This document shows, one piece after another, positions 7,851-15,433 of a DNA stretch of 47,050 nt (its first letter is position 1; each line of letters starts with the position of its first letter). Origin of the DNA: Candidatus Dietzia intestinipullorum (lineage in GTDB: Bacteria > Actinomycetota > Actinomycetes > Mycobacteriales > Mycobacteriaceae); contig DWWP01000002.1 of NCBI GenBank assembly GCA_019119635.1, positions 1-47,050 on the forward strand. The letters run 5' to 3'. The notes beneath the pieces were generated by a model. It saw only the letters and a program-made list of their open reading frames with translations, was not told the DNA's origin and searched no databases. The position numbers were made by a program, and so were the translations under genes.

Positions 7851-8355
7851 ATCCCCTCTTCACCGAACGCTCGAGTATCCCCAGGGTCGCCTTGAGGGCC
7901 GACGCGTCCAGGACCGGCAACACACCGGAATCGCGCCACTCGGGGTGGGCCTCCGACCAGTCGTAGTAACTGACGACCTCCGTCGATCGCCCGTCGTCGC
8001 CCGTCGGGGTGAGCCGGTACCCGTACACGTGACCGATCGGCGGTTTCATCGCGCCATCGATGGTCCACTCGATCTCCGTGTCCTGGACGAACCGGGTGAT
8101 GATCACCGTGACGTCGTACAGGCCGAGGTCGTAATCGCCGAGCGCCTCGCGGTCCATGTGGACGACGAACCGGTCCCCCACCGCCGCGACGTGCGGCCCG
8201 TCGGCGGACTGCAGCATCCCCGACGCGTCGATCGACACGTGGCCGTCGGGATCACACAGCACCGCGAACACCTGGCCGGCCGGGGCGTCGATCACCCGGC
8301 TCGCTTCGAGTCTGCGGGTGGTGGGGTCTCGGGCTGGGTCGTCACTCTGGGTCAC
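7837..8355 (-). CDS. SRPBCC (START-like) family protein
   Basis: 172 aa from GTG 8355 (VTQSDDPARDPTTRRLEASR). The N-terminal strand pattern EASRVIDAPAGQVFAVLCDPDGHVSID is typical of polyketide-cyclase/dehydrase SRPBCC proteins, which bind a hydrophobic ligand in a helix-grip cavity. The C-terminal helix is LDASALKATLGILERSVKRG. The GTG start is supported by a TAGCGT -10 (8363-8368, minus strand) exactly 7 nt upstream. First gene of a two-gene unit with the epoxide-hydrolase-like gene, so it may bind or deliver a related hydrophobic substrate (inference). Confidence 0.82.
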   Translation of the reverse strand: MTQSDDPARDPTTRRLEASRVIDAPAGQVFAVLCDPDGHVSIDASGMLQSADGPHVAAVGDRFVVHMDREALGDYDLGLYDVTVIITRFVQDTEIEWTIDGAMKPPIGHVYGYRLTPTGDDGRSTEVVSYYDWSEAHPEWRDSGVLPVLDASALKATLGILERSVKRGYVRG

Positions 8356-8362
8356 GGCGTCG

Positions 8363-8368
8363 ACGCTA
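8363..8368 (-). promoter_or_regulatory. -10 box (TAGCGT) for leaderless SRPBCC gene
   Basis: TAGCGT on the minus strand, 7 nt before the GTG at 8355. Only 48 bp separate it from the divergent TAGGCT box at 8417-8422. Confidence 0.6.
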
Positions 8369-8416
8369 CCGCTGGACGGCCGGTCCCGACCGGTACTCGG
8401 GCCCCGCGCCGCCGAA

Positions 8417-8422
8417 TAGGCT
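8417..8422 (+). promoter_or_regulatory. -10 box (TAGGCT) for the mini-ORF/SRPBCC transcript
   Basis: TAGGCT lies 6 nt before ATG 8429, so the transcript likely begins at or beside that ATG rather than leaving a leader for the downstream gene at 8494. Confidence 0.6.
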
Positions 8423-8428
8423 GCTCCC

Positions 8429-8497
8429 ATGGCCGACCCGAGGCCGGCACGACGAGCCCGCGGGGGCGGGGAAGCACCACGGACAGGGCGGAGATGA
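8429..8497 (+). CDS. Putative leaderless Arg-rich mini-ORF (22 aa)
   Basis: ATG 8429 lies 6 nt after a TAGGCT -10 box and opens a 22-codon frame (MADPRPARRARGGGEAPRTG + RR) whose TGA (8495-8497) overlaps the ATG of the next gene as ATGA. This layout fits a leaderless upstream ORF that couples translation to the SRPBCC gene. The peptide is strongly basic (seven Arg). No known family; it may be only a translation device or an Arg-responsive leader. Too short for statistical proof. Confidence 0.5.
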   Translation: MADPRPARRARGGGEAPRTGRR

Positions 8498-8985
8498 GTA
8501 GAGCCGAGTACGTGGAGATCCGCCGGTCCAGCGTCGTTCGCGCACCGCGCGAGCAGGTGTGGGCGCGGGTGGTGACCGCCGAGGGGGTCAGCGACGAGTT
8601 CCGGCCGCTGCTGAGCATGCGCTTTCCCGCCTCCCTGCGAACGAGCCGGGCAGGCGATGAGCCCGGGATCGCGGACCTGCCACTGGGGCGGTTCGTCGGG
8701 AGGGCGTGGATCCTGCTCGGCGGGGTGCTCCCGGTCGAGTACGACGACCTGGTGATCACCGGGGTCGAGGCACCCCATTACTTCCAGGAACGCTCTACGC
8801 TCGGATCGTGCAGGGTGTGGGAGCACCGGCGCGAGCTCGACGAGCTGCCCGGGGGCGCGACACGCGTGACCGACATCGTCCGGGCAGAACCGCGGGCATG
8901 GGTGCCGGCTGCTCTGGTGAGGACCATCGTGGGGGCACTGTTCGCACACCGCCACCGCAGGCTGGCCAGGACTTTCGGGGGCTGA
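8494..8985 (+). CDS. SRPBCC family protein
   Basis: 163 aa (MSRAEYVEIRRSSVVRAPRE). The start EIRRSSVVRAPREQVWARVV is the usual first strand/helix of START-like proteins. The C-terminal helix is WVPAALVRTIVGALFAHRHR, and the RHRRLARTF ending resembles the 'DUF1990/SRPBCC' helix pattern. Likely binds a lipid-like ligand; role unknown. Coupled by ATGA to the mini-ORF upstream and followed after 29 bp by an alpha/beta hydrolase on the same strand. This mirrors the minus-strand SRPBCC-hydrolase pair next door. Confidence 0.8.
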   Translation: MSRAEYVEIRRSSVVRAPREQVWARVVTAEGVSDEFRPLLSMRFPASLRTSRAGDEPGIADLPLGRFVGRAWILLGGVLPVEYDDLVITGVEAPHYFQERSTLGSCRVWEHRRELDELPGGATRVTDIVRAEPRAWVPAALVRTIVGALFAHRHRRLARTFGG

Positions 8986-9014
8986 ACCGGGAAGGACCGG
9001 GGAGAAGGGGACAC

Positions 9015-9905
9015 ATGCAGACGACCACCATCCACGGACGCGAGCTCGCCTACCGCGAGTCGGGCACATCGCGCACGGAGGCGATCCTGCTCATCCACGG
9101 TATGGCCGGGAGTTCGCGCACGTGGCGCGAGTTGATCGCGCGGTTGGAGTCCCGCTTCCACGTGATCGCCCCCGACCTGCCGGGTCACGGCGAGACCTCG
9201 CCGGACTTCGACGACTACTCGCTCGGCGCGATGGCCTCCGCACTACGGGACCTGCTGGTGGAGCGGCGGATCACGCGCTGCACGGTCATCGGGCAGTCGC
9301 TGGGCGGCGGCGTGGCCATGCAGTTCGTCTACCAGTACCCCGACATGTGCGAGCGACTCGTACTCATCGGGAGCGGCGGGCTCGGTCGCGAGGTCAACCC
9401 GATCCTTCGGATGTTGGCCCTGCCGGGCGCAGGGCTCGCCCTCACCGGGGCGACCGCGCCGGTGCTCGTGTCGTCGGGGAACGCGATCCGCGGCTTCCTC
9501 GGCAAGAAGCAGGTCGGCCTGACAGGGACGAGGGCGGCCGCGATGGCAGAGACGTGGGCGGCGTATGAATCACTGGGCCGGCCCGGGCACCGGCGCGCGT
9601 TCTTCAAGACGCTCCGCGCCGTCGTCGACGGGCGGGGCCAGTCGGTCTCCGCGGTCAACCGGCTGCATGTGGCCGCCCGGTTGCCGTTCCAGCTGATCTG
9701 GGGTGATCGCGATCCGATCATTCCCGTGGATCACGCATACGCCACACACGAGGCGATCCCGGACAGTCGCCTGGAGATAGTCGAGGGGGCCGGCCACTAC
9801 CCGCACGCGGAGGCGCCAGCGGCGGTGGCGCGGATCATCGTCGACTTCATGGACTCCACCGAACCCGGACACATCGACCGCGAGAGCTTCCTGCGGCGCT
9901 CATAG
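9015..9905 (+). CDS. Alpha/beta fold hydrolase (Ser nucleophile)
   Basis: 296 aa. HGMAGSSRTW at 28-37 (oxyanion loop), GQSLGG at 93-98 giving Ser95 as nucleophile, WGDRDPIIP near 229-237 for the acid, and His261 in GAGHYPH. All three triad members of an esterase/lipase/hydrolase are present. GGAGAAGGGG is well spaced before ATG 9015. Same strand and close spacing suggest one transcript with the mini-ORF and SRPBCC gene. The last residues (GHIDRESFLRRS) are a charged tail. Substrate unknown. Confidence 0.9.
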   Translation: MQTTTIHGRELAYRESGTSRTEAILLIHGMAGSSRTWRELIARLESRFHVIAPDLPGHGETSPDFDDYSLGAMASALRDLLVERRITRCTVIGQSLGGGVAMQFVYQYPDMCERLVLIGSGGLGREVNPILRMLALPGAGLALTGATAPVLVSSGNAIRGFLGKKQVGLTGTRAAAMAETWAAYESLGRPGHRRAFFKTLRAVVDGRGQSVSAVNRLHVAARLPFQLIWGDRDPIIPVDHAYATHEAIPDSRLEIVEGAGHYPHAEAPAAVARIIVDFMDSTEPGHIDRESFLRRS

Positions 9906-9960
9906 AGGGCTTCATATAGAGAAATCAGAGAACCTCGGGACAGAGCCTCAGGACAGAGCT

Positions 9961-9992
9961 CGGCCCCGGCACCGTCGTGGGTGCCGGGGCCG
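9961..9992. terminator. Bidirectional hairpin terminator
   Basis: CGGCCCCGGCACC (9961-9973), 6-nt loop, GGTGCCGGGGCCG (9980-9992), a perfect 13-bp stem between the convergent hydrolase gene and the acidic secreted-protein gene. Confidence 0.85.
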
Positions 9993-10028
9993 CACCGCTC
10001 GAGCGGGGGTTGCTCAGGCGGTGGTTGC

Positions 10029-10676
10029 TCAGGCGCCCGCCTGGCTGACCGCGTCATCGACGGTGTCGGTGCTGTCGTCACCGGTCTCGTCGCCGGCCGC
10101 CTCGCCAGCGTCGTCGGTGTCGGTGTCGGCATCGGTGGCGCCGTCACCGGCGTCCTCGCCCGCGCCGCCGAGCGACTCCAGCATCTCGGTCGAGCCGGTG
10201 GCGTCGCCGATCTCGGTCTCGTCGTCGCCCGGGGTCTCGGCCTCGATACCGCGGAGGATGTCGAGCGCGCCGGCGATGTCACCGTTCTGCGCGGTCTCGA
10301 CGGCCTCGTCGGCGTTCGCCTCGCACTCCTCGCCGCTCAGGCCCGGGGCGACGGCCCCTGCCGAACCGAGGAAGTCGTAGGCGGAGACGGTGCCGCAGAG
10401 CTGCTGAGCGATCAGCGAGACCTCCTCAGGGGTGTCGACCTCGTCGTCGTCGCCCTCAGCGGTGCCCTCGGCGCCCTCGGTACCGTCGGTGCCCTCGTCC
10501 TGGGCGCTGTCGTCCTGGGCGTCGCCGGCCTCACCGGCGTCCGTGGTGGTCTCGGTGGTCTCGGGGGCGGTACCGGTGTCGGGCGTGGTGTCCGTGGCGT
10601 CCTGGGCGGTGGCGATGCCTGCACCGGCAAAGGAGAACGCGGCAGCGGAGCCGATGATCGCGATGGTCTTCTTCAT
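10029..10676 (-). CDS. Secreted, highly acidic protein
   Basis: 215 aa from ATG 10676 (MKKTIAIIGSAAAFSFAGAG). A classical signal peptide with predicted cleavage after TATAQ. It is followed by a Thr/Asp/Glu-rich disordered stretch (about 26-85), a compact central part with two Cys (QLCGTV, EECEAN) likely bridged, and a second Asp/Glu/Gly-rich tail. AGGAAGG stands before the ATG. No family recognised. The central region (VSLIAQQLCGTVSAYDFLGS) is the only segment likely to fold. The extreme acidity resembles halotolerant or cell-surface linker proteins; function unknown. Confidence 0.8.
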   Translation of the reverse strand: MKKTIAIIGSAAAFSFAGAGIATAQDATDTTPDTGTAPETTETTTDAGEAGDAQDDSAQDEGTDGTEGAEGTAEGDDDEVDTPEEVSLIAQQLCGTVSAYDFLGSAGAVAPGLSGEECEANADEAVETAQNGDIAGALDILRGIEAETPGDDETEIGDATGSTEMLESLGGAGEDAGDGATDADTDTDDAGEAAGDETGDDSTDTVDDAVSQAGA

Positions 10677-10933
10677 GGTGTTCGCCTTCCTGACGGGGTG
10701 CACACGCGGCAGCGGTGGCGCTGCGAGCGAAGTGGTCATGCTCCGAGGTCTCCCGGAGACGGCGGCCACGCTATCGACACCACCGCCCGGTGTGCTGTTG
10801 CGCGTGTCACAGGGCACGGTGCCTGAGCGGGCCACGGCCGGCTGTGCTGCGCGGACGGGGGCCCGGGGAATTTCTTCTTCACCGCCCGGATGACCCGCTT
10901 GCCGCAGCGCACGACGGCAAGGATGATAAGCGC

Positions 10934-11542
10934 ATGAGTGGAACCGCCGAGATCTATGATGCCGTCCTCACGCCGGGAAAGATGGACCTGCTGCGCGCGT
11001 GGGTGGCCGGCCAGCCCTGGTTCGATGGCGATGAGGCGGCTCTGGAGCAGGTGACCACCTACCGTTTCGTCGACCCGGACGGTGCGGTAGGGATGGAGTC
11101 GTTCCTGCTCACCGACGGCACGCGCACGTTCCACGTGCCCGTGACCTATCGCGGCGAGGAGCTGCCGGGAGCGGATGGCGCGGTCGTGGGCACCACCGAT
11201 CATTCGGTGCTGGGGCGCAGGTGGGTCTACGACGCCGAGGCGGATCCGGTCTACCGGGCCGAGGTGCGGCGCGTGATCCTGCACCGCGACGCCGCCGCCG
11301 ACCACCTGTCGATGGAGGACGGCAGCATCACCCCGTCGCCCGTCAACATCCGCGGCGGCGGGGCCGGCACCACGACGGGCGCCGCGGACGGCGTGCTGCC
11401 CACGCCGCGGGTCGTGCGGGTGGTCTCCGAGGAGAACGACATCGAAGCGGGCCTGCCGGTGATGGGTTCGCCCGGCACCCTCTCCGGGACCTGGCAGGAC
11501 GCCGACGGCAACCACACCGCTGTCCTCGTGGTGATCGGCTGA
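10934..11542 (+). CDS. Maltokinase N-terminal cap-like domain protein
   Basis: 202 aa (MSGTAEIYDAVLTPGKMDLL). The pattern of a short N-terminal helix, WVAGQPWFDGD, YRFVDPDGAVGMESFLL, FHVPVTYRGEELPGAD and GTTDHSVLGRRWVYDAEADP matches stand-alone proteins resembling the N-terminal cap of mycobacterial maltokinase (Mak), which in the full enzyme precedes the kinase domain. No kinase domain follows here, so catalytic activity is not expected; a binding or accessory role is inferred. AAGGA is spaced 10 nt before ATG 10934. It is divergent from the acidic secreted protein with a 257-bp gap in which I see no further gene. Confidence 0.65.
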   Translation: MSGTAEIYDAVLTPGKMDLLRAWVAGQPWFDGDEAALEQVTTYRFVDPDGAVGMESFLLTDGTRTFHVPVTYRGEELPGADGAVVGTTDHSVLGRRWVYDAEADPVYRAEVRRVILHRDAAADHLSMEDGSITPSPVNIRGGGAGTTTGAADGVLPTPRVVRVVSEENDIEAGLPVMGSPGTLSGTWQDADGNHTAVLVVIG

Positions 11543-11552
11543 GCGAGACAGA

Positions 11553-11587
11553 ACGTCGCCCCCACCTGCAGCCGGTGGGGGCGACGT
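11553..11587. terminator. Bidirectional hairpin terminator
   Basis: ACGTCGCCCCCACC (11553-11566), 7-nt loop, GGTGGGGGCGACGT (11574-11587): a perfect 14-bp stem between the convergent cap-like gene and yceI-family gene. Confidence 0.88.
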
Positions 11588-11627
11588 GCCGTGTGCGGGG
11601 CGTGCGGGCGTGCCGGTGCCCCGGAGC

Positions 11628-12179
11628 TCAGGCGTCCTTGATGGCGGAGACCTCGAACTCGAGCGTGACCTTCTCGGCCACGAGCACGCCGCCGGTCTCG
11701 AGCGCGGCGTTCCAGCTGAGGCCGAAGTCGCTGCGGTTGACGACGGTCGAGCCCTCGAAGCCGGCGCGGAGGTTGCCGAACGGGTCGGTGGCGGTGCCCT
11801 CGTAGTCGAAGGGGATGGTCACGGACTTGGTCGTGCCCTTGATGGTGAGGTCACCCGTGACCTCGAGCGAGCCGGACCCGGTGGCGGAGACCTTGGTGGA
11901 GCGGAAGGTGATCTCCGGGTAGGTCTCCATCTCGAAGAAGTCGTTGGACTTGAGGTGGCCGTCACGGTCGGCGTTGCGGGTGTCGATCGAGGTGGCGTCG
12001 ACGACGACCTCGATGGCGGCGTTCTCGATGCCCTCGGCCGGGACGGAGACCGTGCCCTTGTACTTGTTGAACGAGCCACGGACCTTGGTGACCATCGCGT
12101 GGCGGGTGACAAAGCCGAGGCGCGTGTGGGTGGGGTCGAGGGTCCAGTTTCCGGTCAGGGCGGTGATGTCGGCGCTCAT
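11628..12179 (-). CDS. YceI family protein
   Basis: 183 aa. Complete YceI/lipocalin-like domain: LTGNWTLDPTHTRLGFVTRH, VRGSFNKYKGTVS, GHLKSNDFFEMETYPEITF, VTGDLTIKGTTKSVTIPFDY, GFEGSTVVNRSDFGLSW. YceI proteins bind isoprenoid-type lipids in a beta-barrel. No signal peptide is present, so this one is probably cytosolic, as in most actinobacterial members. AAGGAG is ideally spaced before ATG 12179, and a near-consensus promoter lies upstream. It is a stand-alone gene between a bidirectional terminator and the hydrolase/TetR operon. Confidence 0.95.
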   Translation of the reverse strand: MSADITALTGNWTLDPTHTRLGFVTRHAMVTKVRGSFNKYKGTVSVPAEGIENAAIEVVVDATSIDTRNADRDGHLKSNDFFEMETYPEITFRSTKVSATGSGSLEVTGDLTIKGTTKSVTIPFDYEGTATDPFGNLRAGFEGSTVVNRSDFGLSWNAALETGGVLVAEKVTLEFEVSAIKDA

Positions 12180-12229
12180 GAGTAACTCCTTGGTGTGATG
12201 TGTCGGGCTTTCCCTGTGCTGTGACCCTC

Positions 12230-12258
12230 ACACTAACCAACGAAGGATGACGCGTCAA
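12230..12258 (-). promoter_or_regulatory. Sigma-A-type promoter for the yceI-family gene
   Basis: On the minus strand TTGACG (12253-12258) and TAGTGT (12230-12235) are separated by exactly 17 bp, the best housekeeping promoter seen in the window. It gives a leader of about 45 nt before ATG 12179. Confidence 0.75.
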
Positions 12259-12341
12259 CTACTTTGCCGATAAATGTGTGACAGGTCATCTAATCGCGTG
12301 GATGGCGCCCGGTTCACGGGACGGCGAGCCGGCCCGAACAG

Positions 12342-13250
12342 CTATGACGCGTGACGGGCGAGGAAATGCAGCGCGTGCTCGACCGCGAGGACGTGGCAGG
12401 CCCGGCCGGCGAAGAGGTCGAAATGGTCGCCGGGATAGTGCCTGACCTCGGCGCGGGCGGCACGGGCCACCGTCTCGGCGGCGTGTGGCGGGGCGCTGCG
12501 GTCCAGGTCGGCGATCTGGAACAGGAGGGGCACATCGATGAGCTCGTCGGCCCGCGCCCCCGGCCGGAACGCCCCGAGCTCGGCGCCGATCCCCGCGCCC
12601 ACCTCGTTGCGCCACGTCGGCCCGGCGACCGCGGTGTACGCCTCCTCGTAGCCCTCCAGGGACAGCAGTGCGGTGGAACCGGGCGGACCGGTCAGCGGGA
12701 TCATGGGCTCCGGGCGGCCCGCGGCGGCGGACACCTTGGCCGCGACGGCCGTGCCCGTCGCCCGCAGGAGGGCTGCGGGCCTGTGCTCCCGAGCGGCGGC
12801 GACGGCGGCGGCCCGGCCGTCGACCAGCGGGACCATCGAGACGACGGCGACGACGTCGGCCCGCCCCCGGGCCACCTCGATGACGTGCCCACCGGAGAGC
12901 GAGCACCCCCACAGGACGATCCGCTCCGGATCCACCTCGGGCTGCGCCGCGGCCGCAGCGATGGCCGCCCGGTAGTCGTCCTGCTGCCGGGCGGGGGAGA
13001 CCACCTGGCGAGGGGCGCCCCCGGATCGCCCGAAGCCACGGTAGTCACAGGCGAGGACCGCGAAGCCCGCGGCGGCGAACGCCTCGGCGAAGGGCACGAG
13101 ACCGGAGTCGACGGTGCCGCCGAGGCCGTGGGCCATCACCACGCACGGGCGCGCCGCGCCGCCCGCGCCGTCCGTGGCGGGCGGGAACAACAGCCCGTGG
13201 CACTCGGCGCGGTCGGCCCCGCGGCCGGAGGGGAAGGTGAGCTCCCTCAC
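12342..13250 (-). CDS. Alpha/beta hydrolase (S15/dienelactone-hydrolase-like)
   Basis: 302 aa from GTG 13250 (VRELTFPSGRGADRAECHGL). VVMAHGLGGTVDSG forms the oxyanion strand, WGCSLSGGH supplies nucleophile Ser117, QIADLDRSAPP the acid and YPGDHFDLF the His. The residue normally Gly in G-x-S-x-G is Ser119, as in some secreted peptidase/esterase-like relatives. GTGA overlap (13247-13250) with the TetR gene shows translational coupling and makes this the third gene of the monooxygenase operon. It could hydrolyse an ester or lactone made by the oxygenase (inference). Confidence 0.88.
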   Translation of the reverse strand: MRELTFPSGRGADRAECHGLLFPPATDGAGGAARPCVVMAHGLGGTVDSGLVPFAEAFAAAGFAVLACDYRGFGRSGGAPRQVVSPARQQDDYRAAIAAAAAQPEVDPERIVLWGCSLSGGHVIEVARGRADVVAVVSMVPLVDGRAAAVAAAREHRPAALLRATGTAVAAKVSAAAGRPEPMIPLTGPPGSTALLSLEGYEEAYTAVAGPTWRNEVGAGIGAELGAFRPGARADELIDVPLLFQIADLDRSAPPHAAETVARAARAEVRHYPGDHFDLFAGRACHVLAVEHALHFLARHAS

Positions 13251-13903
13251 GCGGGGTCCACGTCGGGATCGGGTCTGCCGTACACGCAGCGGACCCACAT
13301 GTCGGTGGCCGTGGCCAGGAGCAGCTCCCTCGGGGGCTCGGAGGTCGCGTAGACCAGCTGCTCGAGCACGGACTCGTTGAGCTGCACCAGCGCGCGGGCC
13401 AGTGTGGTCGGGTCCGCGCCCTCGGGGGCCCGACCGGCCGCGCGCTCGGCCCGGATGTGCTCGGCGATCGGCTCCGCCAGTTCGGCGCGGCCCTCGTCCC
13501 ACAGTTCCCGGGTGGACTCGGTGGTCATGCGTGCGGTGAGCAGTGCGCGATAGATGTGGGCGTTGGCCACCAGGCGGTCGGCCAGGATCTCCAGCGAGTT
13601 CTCCACGCGCCGGCGGAACCCGCCCTCGCCCTCGACCACCTCGGTGGTCGACTCCTCGGCCCGCTCCAGCACGGAGCCGAGGAGCACGGTCACCGCGGCG
13701 GCCTTGGAGTCGAAGTAGAAGTAGAACGCCGAACGGGTGATCCCGGCCGAGTTGGTCAGGTCGGACACCGAGATGTCGTCGAGACTCGTGGTCCGGAGCT
13801 CCTCGTCCAGTGCGGCGAGCAGCGCCTCGCGCCGCTTGTCGCCGCGCGGCGAACTGTTCTGGGAGGCCACGGCGGCACCGCCCGCCAGTTTCTTGAAGCT
13901 CAT
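13247..13903 (-). CDS. TetR/AcrR regulator, EthR-like
   Basis: 218 aa from ATG 13903 (MSFKKLAGGAAVASQ). HTH at about 44-66: ISVSDLTNSAGITRSAFYFYF, where the FYFYF-SK ending is characteristic of the EthR-type subgroup. The C-terminal part (LNESVLEQLVYATSE ... DMWVRCVYG) follows the EthR ligand-domain order. ATGA overlap with the monooxygenase upstream and GTGA overlap with the hydrolase downstream. Encoded inside the operon it probably controls, acting on the divergent promoter region 15316-15433. Ligand unknown. Confidence 0.88.
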   Translation of the reverse strand: MSFKKLAGGAAVASQNSSPRGDKRREALLAALDEELRTTSLDDISVSDLTNSAGITRSAFYFYFDSKAAAVTVLLGSVLERAEESTTEVVEGEGGFRRRVENSLEILADRLVANAHIYRALLTARMTTESTRELWDEGRAELAEPIAEHIRAERAAGRAPEGADPTTLARALVQLNESVLEQLVYATSEPPRELLLATATDMWVRCVYGRPDPDVDPA

Positions 13904-15315
13904 GCCGTCACCCCTGCCCGGATCATGCCGCCGAGTCGCGAGGCGCGCCCCCGGCCGCGCGGGATCTCCCGGGTGCGCAGGTCGTGCGCATAGAGGAAAT
14001 AGTCGACCTGCTGCTGGTGACGGGGGGTGTCGAGCATGTGCCCGATGTACTTCTTCTCGTCTGCCACGATCATGCGCTCCATCTCCGCTGTCGGTGGGGT
14101 CCTGTATATCCCAGCAGCCCATGCCGCGACGAGTCTGGCCTGTGCCTCCACAAAGGGAAACAGGGTGGGGGTCGCCTGGGCGAATCCCACGAGCGCGAGG
14201 TCGTCGATCCCGGGGACGAATATCCGTTTGTAGAGGGGCACGTGGTTGTTCGCGTCGGCGCTGAGGAATCCGGTGGCGAAGAACGGGAACGTGGTGTTGT
14301 ACCCGGTGGCCTGGATGATCACGTCGAACTCCGCGCTCGTGCCGTCGGCGAAGTGCACGGTGTGGCCGTCCAGCCGGTCGATGTCGCCCTTGGCCGTGAC
14401 GTCGCCGGAGCCCAGCCGCAACGGGAGCTCGACCGACTGGGTGGGGTGCGCCTCGAAGAACCGGTGGTTGGGCGTGGGGAGCCCGTACGACTCCGGGGTG
14501 CCCGCAGAGAGGGGCTGCATCGCCTGGATGACCTTGCGCTGCCACGAGTACGGCACGTAGGGCAGGGTGGCGAAGTACTTGTCGGCAGGCTTGCCGGCGA
14601 TGTACTTGGGCACGATCCACGCGCTCGATCGGGTGGACAGCACCACCTCGTTGCGCATCGCCCGGGACGACAGCTCCACGGTGATGTCGGCGGCACTGTT
14701 GCCGATACCCACCACCAGGATCCGCTTGTCCATCAGGTGCAGCGGGTCCCACGGGTCGATGTAGGCGTGGGAGTGGATCATCTCGCCGGCGAACTCGCCC
14801 GGGAAATCCGCGAAGCGCGGGTCCCAGTGGTGCCCGTTGCCCACCACCAGCGCGTCGAAGCGTCGGCTCGCGCGCTCGCCCGCCCGCTCCGTGGTGAGCT
14901 CCCAGCCGCCGCCGGGGAGCCGCTCGGCGTGCACCACCCGCGTCTCGAACACTATCGAGCGCAGGAGGTCGAACGCCTCGGCGTAGTCGTCCAGGTACTG
15001 CTTGACCTGCGTGTGGTGCGGGAAGTCCGGGAACTCCTCCGGCATGGGGAAGTCGCGGAAGCTCAGCTGGTGTTTGGAGGTGTCGATGTGTAGTGAGCGG
15101 TAGGCGCTCGAGCTGCCGTTGGGGTTGTCGAACGCCCAGTTGCCCCCGATGCGGTCCGAAGCCTCGAAGCAGGTCGCGTCGATACCGTAGTCGGCGAGCA
15201 TCTTGAGGCTGGTCAGGCCGCTGATGCCTGCGCCGATCACCGCCACCGACGGCGATCCGTGAACAGCGGCGGGAGCCGGGCGCGTGGGTCCACCGCGGTC
15301 AGTGCTGGAAGACAT
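13900..15315 (-). CDS. Flavin-containing monooxygenase (class B)
   Basis: 471 aa from ATG 15315 (MSSSTDRGGPTRPAPAAV). FAD Rossmann motif VAVIGAGISGL at about 24-34, EASDRIGGNW, the FMO identification motif as FAGEMIHSHAY (F-x-G-x3-H-x3-Y), NADPH motif VVGIGNSAAD and the C-terminal ATGYNTTFPF. Y rather than W at the end of the signature favours N/S-oxygenating FMO over Baeyer-Villiger enzymes. NADPH- and FAD-dependent oxygenation of a soft nucleophile is expected. First gene of the operon with the TetR and hydrolase genes; arrangement recalls ethA-ethR of Mycobacterium, though the enzyme is not a close EthA copy. Upstream ATG-less extension discarded. Confidence 0.92.
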   Translation of the reverse strand: MSSSTDRGGPTRPAPAAVHGSPSVAVIGAGISGLTSLKMLADYGIDATCFEASDRIGGNWAFDNPNGSSSAYRSLHIDTSKHQLSFRDFPMPEEFPDFPHHTQVKQYLDDYAEAFDLLRSIVFETRVVHAERLPGGGWELTTERAGERASRRFDALVVGNGHHWDPRFADFPGEFAGEMIHSHAYIDPWDPLHLMDKRILVVGIGNSAADITVELSSRAMRNEVVLSTRSSAWIVPKYIAGKPADKYFATLPYVPYSWQRKVIQAMQPLSAGTPESYGLPTPNHRFFEAHPTQSVELPLRLGSGDVTAKGDIDRLDGHTVHFADGTSAEFDVIIQATGYNTTFPFFATGFLSADANNHVPLYKRIFVPGIDDLALVGFAQATPTLFPFVEAQARLVAAWAAGIYRTPPTAEMERMIVADEKKYIGHMLDTPRHQQQVDYFLYAHDLRTREIPRGRGRASRLGGMIRAGVTA

Positions 15316-15333
15316 GGAGCTCTTTCGGACGTA

Positions 15334-15347
15334 GTGTCGTACATCAC
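15334..15347. promoter_or_regulatory. Candidate TetR operator in the FMO divergent region
   Basis: GTGTCGTACATCAC is an imperfect palindrome centred on GTAC (10 of 14 positions symmetric). It sits 19 bp from the FMO start, where a repressor would block transcription. A second short inverted repeat, TGAC-GGAC-GTCA, lies at 15363-15374. Either could be the binding site of the operon's own TetR protein. Confidence 0.4.
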
Positions 15348-15433
15348 AGTAGGGCCGATAATTGACGGACGTCAGCGGAACGCGGAAAGTGGCGCCGGTC
15401 GTGGCCGTCACCGGCGAGGCCTACCGTGGGGTC

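Noticed and set aside
13900-15315. Assigning the monooxygenase as EthA (Baeyer-Villiger)
   Set aside because: The signature ends in Tyr (FMO type) and the N-terminal GGNWAF region differs from the GGTWDLFRYPG of EthA-like enzymes.
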